From: an uncultured Lachnospiraceae bacterium
GTDB taxonomy: Bacteria > Bacillota > Clostridia > Lachnospirales > Lachnospiraceae
DNA length: 47,899 bases
Assembly (NCBI GenBank): GCA_947589305.1
Contig: CANQAP010000013.1
Span: 1 to 47,899 of the forward strand
Reading direction: 5' to 3'
The position numbers were made by a program, and so were the translations under genes. The first letter of the stretch is position 1; each line of letters begins with the position of its first letter. Under the pieces are notes generated by a model. It worked only from the letters and a program-made list of their open reading frames with translations. It did no database searches and was not told the DNA's origin. Positions 44,122-47,899 of this stretch are shown here, one piece after another.

Positions 44122-45054
44122 ATGTCAATTAAATACATAGAAAATCCCTCAAATTTTCATTTGATCGAGCCATATGTCATAACGCAGAAACAACGGATCG
44201 CAGAGGAGATCATCCATGCAAAAAAATGCTGTTTCTATGATGCCTGCTCATTTCAAATACATGCGGCTTCACAATCTGCAGACTATATGATTTCATGGTT
44301 AAAACGCAATCAAGGATTAGTGGTTTTAACGCGGTGCATTCTGATGGAATTGGTTTCCGACAAAGGAAAACTCGCGGATGACTATATTTCATATATCGAA
44401 GCGATACATAAGGAAGGCATTAAGATCTTAGTCATATACGAAGAAGATTTGCAGGAAGTGTTCAGTCTCTGTTTTTCAAAACATTCCGTGATCAATGAAT
44501 ATTTTGCGTGGGCGGTAAAAACAGTAAAGTGTCCTGCGGGAACGATTACAAAAACACTGAAAATGAATCGGGAATTGAGGCGGGATATACTGGAAACGGA
44601 AAAAAATGCGGATAAAGATTTAATGCAGAGATTTTTTCGGGAAGTGCGGAAAAATAAAGAAACAGGCGATAATCTGGGTGAAGAACTCCTTGTGGTTTGT
44701 GTTCATATGTTAGCCAATATACCGGAAGCGGAAGAATATAAATATATTATCATAACGGATGATAAAGGCGCTGTCGGCTTAGTGAATAAGGCGGCAAAAA
44801 ATATTCGGCTGCATAAGCAGGTCAAGGCGTTCACTGCCTTGACGACAACAAAATTATCGCAAAAATTATATGAAGAAACGGTCATACAGGACAAGCAGCA
44901 GGTGAAAGATGTTTTGGCGATTGCAAATACCGGTGGCAAAGTGCGATTGCTGTGTTCGGAAGAATATGATCTGGAACCGAAAGAGCGTGTGCTGTCCGTC
45001 GATGATCTGGCTGAAAAGATCGTGACCGAACATGAGATTTATATTTATTATTAG
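44122..45054 (+). CDS. PIN-like nuclease-fold protein, probable effector
   Basis: The 310-residue protein shows the acidic pattern of PIN nucleases: D40 in FYDACSF, E76 in ILMELVS, an E187/E188 pair in DNLGEELLVV and D213/D214 in IIITDDKGA. It is longer than typical VapC toxins (about 130 residues), with an inserted region (about 100-175) and an 80-residue C-terminal part. An RNase or DNase activity is inferred. ATG at 44122 follows GGGGGAG, three bases after the protease gene. It could be the toxin or defence effector of this operon. Confidence 0.7.
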   Translation: MSIKYIENPSNFHLIEPYVITQKQRIAEEIIHAKKCCFYDACSFQIHAASQSADYMISWLKRNQGLVVLTRCILMELVSDKGKLADDYISYIEAIHKEGIKILVIYEEDLQEVFSLCFSKHSVINEYFAWAVKTVKCPAGTITKTLKMNRELRRDILETEKNADKDLMQRFFREVRKNKETGDNLGEELLVVCVHMLANIPEAEEYKYIIITDDKGAVGLVNKAAKNIRLHKQVKAFTALTTTKLSQKLYEETVIQDKQQVKDVLAIANTGGKVRLLCSEEYDLEPKERVLSVDDLAEKIVTEHEIYIYY

Positions 45055-45068
45055 TAAAGGAGCGGACG

Positions 45069-45734
45069 ATGAAGCAGACATTTGATGCAGTGGTTTTCGA
45101 TATGGATGGCGTGATCTTTGATTCGGAAATAAAAGTGATTGAATGTTGGAAAGAAGTAGCAGACAGACATCAGGTGCCGGACATTGAAACTGCCTGCCGG
45201 GAATGTCTGGGGCTGAATCGAGAGGCGGCAAAAGAACGGATGCTTATCCGGTATGGAGCAGGCTTTCCGTATGATCATTATAAAAAAGAAATGTCAGAGT
45301 TATTTCACAGCCGCTACAGTGCAGGCAGACTGCCATTAAAAGAAGGGGTAGTGGAATTATTAAGTTATCTGAAAGAAAAACAGATCAAAGTGGCGCTGGC
45401 TTCTTCTACCCGTCGTCAGGTGGTTATGGAGGAACTGCAAGACGCCGGTATTTTAGGATACTTTGAGCAAGTGATCTGTGGCGATATGGTAACACGCAGC
45501 AAACCGGCACCGGATATCTTTCAAAAGGCTTGTGGAGAGCTTGGGGTGCAGCCAAACCGCACATATGCGGTGGAAGATTCCTACAACGGCATCCGTGCAG
45601 CATCCGGCGGAGGATTGAGACCGATCATGGTTCCGGATTTGGCGGAGCCGACAGAAGAGATGCAGAGCCTAACGGAAATCATTTTGCCGTCCCTGTTAAA
45701 AGTAAAGGAATACTTGGCGCAATTTATTCCGTAG
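45069..45734 (+). CDS. HAD-family hydrolase, beta-phosphoglucomutase-like
   Basis: The 221-residue HAD subfamily IA protein has motif I FDMDGVIFDSE, motif II LASSTR, motif III SKPAPDIFQKAC and motif IV VEDSYNGIRAASGGG. The cap is helical. It could be a beta-phosphoglucomutase or a sugar-phosphate phosphatase. AAAGGAG precedes the ATG, 14 bases after the PIN-like gene, so it may share that transcript although its function looks unrelated. Its 3' end overlaps the convergent Xre gene by 11 bases. Confidence 0.88.
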   Translation: MKQTFDAVVFDMDGVIFDSEIKVIECWKEVADRHQVPDIETACRECLGLNREAAKERMLIRYGAGFPYDHYKKEMSELFHSRYSAGRLPLKEGVVELLSYLKEKQIKVALASSTRRQVVMEELQDAGILGYFEQVICGDMVTRSKPAPDIFQKACGELGVQPNRTYAVEDSYNGIRAASGGGLRPIMVPDLAEPTEEMQSLTEIILPSLLKVKEYLAQFIP

Positions 45735-46059
45735 TACGCTGCTTGACATAAGTTTCAATCAGGACATAAAACAGCTTCTGATCTTCAAACGGCAGGCTGG
45801 CATACAGAGAATTGAAATCTGTCTGCCGAAACGATGAGTCGGAAGGCGAACAGCCGTCTAATATAGAAGAAATGCTGCAATTCAGATATTCGGATATGTT
45901 GGCAAGGGTATCAAGGCTGACCTTACAGATGCCACGTTCTAACTGACTAATAAATCCTACGGAAAGATATAGATCTTCCGACATCTTTTCTTGTGTCACA
46001 CCCTTTTGGTGGCGATAACTCCTAATGCGATCTCCGATCATTTTATAGTCTAATTCCAT
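45724..46059 (-). CDS. Xre-family transcriptional regulator
   Basis: The 111-residue protein has a classic N-terminal helix-turn-helix (about 5-65): IGDRIRSYRHQKGVTQEKMSEDLYLSVGFISQLERG, then SLDTLANISEYLNCS. The C-terminal 45 residues are a small unknown domain with FEDQKLFYVLIETYV. The ATG at 46059 follows AAAGGA. A 14-bp inverted repeat lies about 45 bases upstream and may be its operator. It converges with and overlaps the HAD gene. Confidence 0.88.
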   Translation of the reverse strand: MELDYKMIGDRIRSYRHQKGVTQEKMSEDLYLSVGFISQLERGICKVSLDTLANISEYLNCSISSILDGCSPSDSSFRQTDFNSLYASLPFEDQKLFYVLIETYVKQRTTE

Positions 46060-46104
46060 ATCCTATCCGTCCTTTCCCATTGATTCGATGTATATCTTTT
46101 ATTT

Positions 46105-46137
46105 TTTCTATCTTTTAAAGACATTAAAAGATAGAAA
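46105..46137. promoter_or_regulatory. 14-bp inverted repeat, likely Xre operator
   Basis: TTTCTATCTTTTAA (46105-46118) and TTAAAAGATAGAAA (46124-46137) are perfectly complementary around five bases. A further TATCTTTTA lies at about 46093. The position upstream of the Xre gene fits autoregulation; a hairpin RNA role is also possible. Confidence 0.6.
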
Positions 46138-46264
46138 TACTGCTATTATTTGTCGAAACTAGCAGTAATACTTCTATATTATGAAAGTGTTGCTAAAATA
46201 AAGACGAAAAAAGCGGATTTCATATCTGACATAAGGATCCCAAACAGTTCAAACCATAGAAAAT

Positions 46265-46295
46265 CATATTATATTATTGTAGCAAATATTATACT
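46265..46295 (+). repeat. Copy A of a 31-base AT-rich direct repeat
   Basis: This segment matches copy B at 27 of 31 positions by eye and shares CATATTATATTAT, TAGCA and TTATACT. It ends in a TATACT-like -10 hexamer, so it may be a promoter. Confidence 0.65.
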
Positions 46296-46460
46296 GGACG
46301 GAGACAGGGAAACATGCAAGCCATTTTGGGGTTTCGTATCAGAAAGATGACTGAGTTATCTGCGAAAAAAACAAGAAATCATTGCGTAACGGTATCATAG
46401 CAAAAGAAAGATAGAAAAATCGGGTGATATTACCGTAACGGCAAATAGCGATGAAAAAAC

Positions 46461-46491
46461 CATATTATATTATACTAGCATATTTTATACT
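46461..46491 (+). repeat. Copy B of a 31-base AT-rich direct repeat
   Basis: It lies 196 bases after copy A and about 100 bases before the LRR gene. The final TATACT could be the -10 box of the LRR promoter, giving a transcript that starts near 46498. Confidence 0.65.
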
Positions 46492-46592
46492 ATTCGTAGA
46501 CTTGACAGATTCTTCTCGGCATTTGGAGATTGTAGGGGAAAATGTCGGAAGATCAAGGGCAATCAAAGAAAAGACAGGAGGAACAAGCGAAA

Positions 46593-47899
46593 ATGATAAA
46601 ATCAAAATGGATCAAAGCGGTCAGTAGCGGATGTGTATTTTTTGCTATGGCATTAGCGGTGTTGGGAGTGAACGGACAGACGGTCGCGGCGGAAGAAGAG
46701 GTGGAGATCAATGCGACGAACTTTCCAGATAATGATTTTCGAACGTATGTGTCTATGAATTTTGATACGGATGGCAATGGGAAATTGTCGCAGACGGAAC
46801 GGGATGCGGTGACTGCGATCAATGTCAGATTCTTAATTGACAGAGATAATTGGGATATAAAATCAATGCAGGGCATAGAATTTTTTGCTAACTTAACCGA
46901 TTTAGATTGTTGTGGTCAATCCTTAAGCAGTTTAGATGTCAGTCAGAATACGGCATTGATTCATTTAAATTGTTCTGCTAATGACCTGACCAGTTTAGAC
47001 GTTAGTCAGAATAAGGCATTGACAACTTTGGATTGCGGTGTAAACCAGTTGACCAGCTTAAATGTGCATGGTTGTACGGCACTGGAAACGCTAATCTGTG
47101 ATGAAAATGACTGGAGGGGTGGACAACTGACCACGCTAGATGTGAGTGGCTGTACGGCATTAAAGAAGTTACAATGTAACAACAACCAGATGGTCTCCTT
47201 AAATGCGAGCGGCTGTACGGCATTGACAGACTTGGATTGCGGAAGAAATCAGTTGACTAGTTTGGATATAAGCGGTTGTACAGCTTTGATTCGACTATCT
47301 TGTTTTCGCAATTTTCTGACCAGTTTGGATGTCAGTGGATTTACGAAATTGCAGGAGTTGTATTGTGCTGATAATTTGATATCTGATCTGAATGTGAGCG
47401 GCTGTGTCGCTTTGACGGAATTGGAATGTTATACGAATAATTTAAGTGACTTAGACGTCAGTGATTGCACAGCGTTGACTTATTTGGATTGTAGTTTTTG
47501 TGCATATTTAACAAGTATTGATTTGAGTAAGAATACAGCATTGACTAATTTGCATTGTAGTAATGACCCCATTATGACCATTACTATCAATACTGTTCAG
47601 TTTGATTTATCGTTATTTGACGAGGAAATGTCTAGTCATGGTACTTCTTTGTCCAATATACGGGGCGGTAGTGTATCGGAAAATGGTATATTAACGATCG
47701 GAGAAGGCGGAAAGGCACTGGTTGATGCTGTATATGACGATGGAGAGATTCTATGTACATATGCGTTTGTTGTCGCAGGAAGCCAGCAGGAAAACACTCC
47801 AACTGATCCAAGCACACCGCTCCCTCCGACTAACGGCTGGCAGCTCAATGCAGACAACACCTATTCCTACTATCAGGACGGTCAGCCGCTTACCAGCCG
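46593..47899 (+). CDS. Secreted leucine-rich-repeat surface protein, 3' truncated by window edge
   Basis: At least 435 residues are visible with no stop. A signal peptide (about 1-34) ends near QTVAAEEE. Next comes FDTDGNGKLSQTER, a cap resembling an EF-hand calcium loop seen in such proteins. About ten repeats follow of the type LTSLDVSGCTALTxLxC, with one cysteine or asparagine at fixed spacing. An Ig-like region and a Pro/Thr linker lead into GWQLNADNTYSYYQDGQPL, the first cell-wall-binding-type repeat. The ATG at 46593 lies 11 bases after AGGAGG. An in-frame ATG at 46542 would add 17 charged residues before the signal peptide and is less likely. Confidence 0.88.
   Translation, partial: MIKSKWIKAVSSGCVFFAMALAVLGVNGQTVAAEEEVEINATNFPDNDFRTYVSMNFDTDGNGKLSQTERDAVTAINVRFLIDRDNWDIKSMQGIEFFANLTDLDCCGQSLSSLDVSQNTALIHLNCSANDLTSLDVSQNKALTTLDCGVNQLTSLNVHGCTALETLICDENDWRGGQLTTLDVSGCTALKKLQCNNNQMVSLNASGCTALTDLDCGRNQLTSLDISGCTALIRLSCFRNFLTSLDVSGFTKLQELYCADNLISDLNVSGCVALTELECYTNNLSDLDVSDCTALTYLDCSFCAYLTSIDLSKNTALTNLHCSNDPIMTITINTVQFDLSLFDEEMSSHGTSLSNIRGGSVSENGILTIGEGGKALVDAVYDDGEILCTYAFVVAGSQQENTPTDPSTPLPPTNGWQLNADNTYSYYQDGQPLTS

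Larger units (their letters stand above)
46060..46592. other. 533-base non-coding region upstream of the LRR gene
   Basis: It holds an inverted repeat (46105-46137), two similar 31-base segments (46265-46295 and 46461-46491) and a perfect TTGACA at 46502-46507 with no good -10. A 28-codon frame starts at 46314 (MQAILGFRIRKMTELSAKKTR...) and could be a fragment of a regulator gene. I see no intact gene or RNA here. Confidence 0.5.

Noticed and set aside
46150..46350. 66-codon plus-strand frame upstream of the LRR gene
   Set aside because: It would begin with TTG, lacks a ribosome site and covers the AT-rich repeat segment.
47002..47223. Minus-strand His/Ser/Pro-rich frame opposite the LRR gene
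   Set aside because: Its apparent internal repeats are the antisense image of the LRR repeats.

Overview
The window is the replication-origin region of a low-to-moderate GC Gram-positive chromosome. The order gyrA-gyrB-recF-yaaA-dnaN-dnaA | rpmH-rnpA-yidD-yidC-jag-mnmE-mnmG-rsmG is the classic Firmicutes oriC core. A DUF4446 gene next to parAB, a DUF3881-like gene, two-subunit class I fumarase and AGGAGG-type ribosome sites together suggest a Clostridia member, probably Lachnospiraceae. That placement is an inference from gene content; no 16S gene is present.

Layout. Bases 1-3.9 kb, all minus strand: tRNA-Ser(GCT), a PAS-GGDEF-EAL cyclic-di-GMP protein, fumarase beta and alpha subunits, and a small membrane protein. 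3.9-12.5 kb, minus: gyrA, gyrB, recF, yaaA, dnaN, dnaA. 12.5-12.9 kb: AT-rich oriC segment with a DnaA-box cluster, between divergent dnaA and rpmH promoters. 12.9-19.7 kb, plus: rpmH to rsmG. 19.7-25.2 kb, minus: a DEDDh exonuclease, a coiled-coil membrane protein, tRNA-Arg(CCT), an 18-copy heptamer repeat, DUF3881-like, DUF4446, parB, parA and a perfect parS palindrome. This block points against the fork leaving oriC, the reverse of the usual rsmG-parA-parB arrangement. 25.2-27.7 kb, plus: tRNA-editing deacylase, HAD phosphatase, GNAT acetyltransferase and an sce7726-like nuclease. 27.7-32.2 kb, minus: argS, an unusual cytosolic HATPase protein and a D,D-carboxypeptidase. 32.3-35.9 kb, plus: trmB, tRNA-Lys(CTT), an iron-sulfur aldo/keto reductase and a GH1 beta-glucosidase.

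Accessory part. From about 35.9 kb the content changes. An AT-rich gene for a 1011-residue helicase-nuclease lies directly downstream of the 3' end of tRNA-Pro(CGG), flanked by gene debris. It is followed by a LexA-box-controlled Y-family polymerase cassette, a MarR regulator, and a compact operon of HTH regulator, ImmA/IrrE-type metalloprotease and PIN-like nuclease, with a HAD gene behind it. The window ends with an Xre regulator and the 5' part of a secreted leucine-rich-repeat surface protein that runs off the edge.

Best candidates for something undescribed: (1) the HTH-ImmA/IrrE-PIN operon (42.8-45.05 kb), whose promoter is framed by a perfect 10-bp inverted repeat; it looks like a protease-regulated toxin or defence module. 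(2) The single-gene helicase-nuclease with a possible WYL-like N-terminus beside tRNA-Pro. (3) The histidine-kinase-like protein that appears to lack the phospho-accepting histidine.
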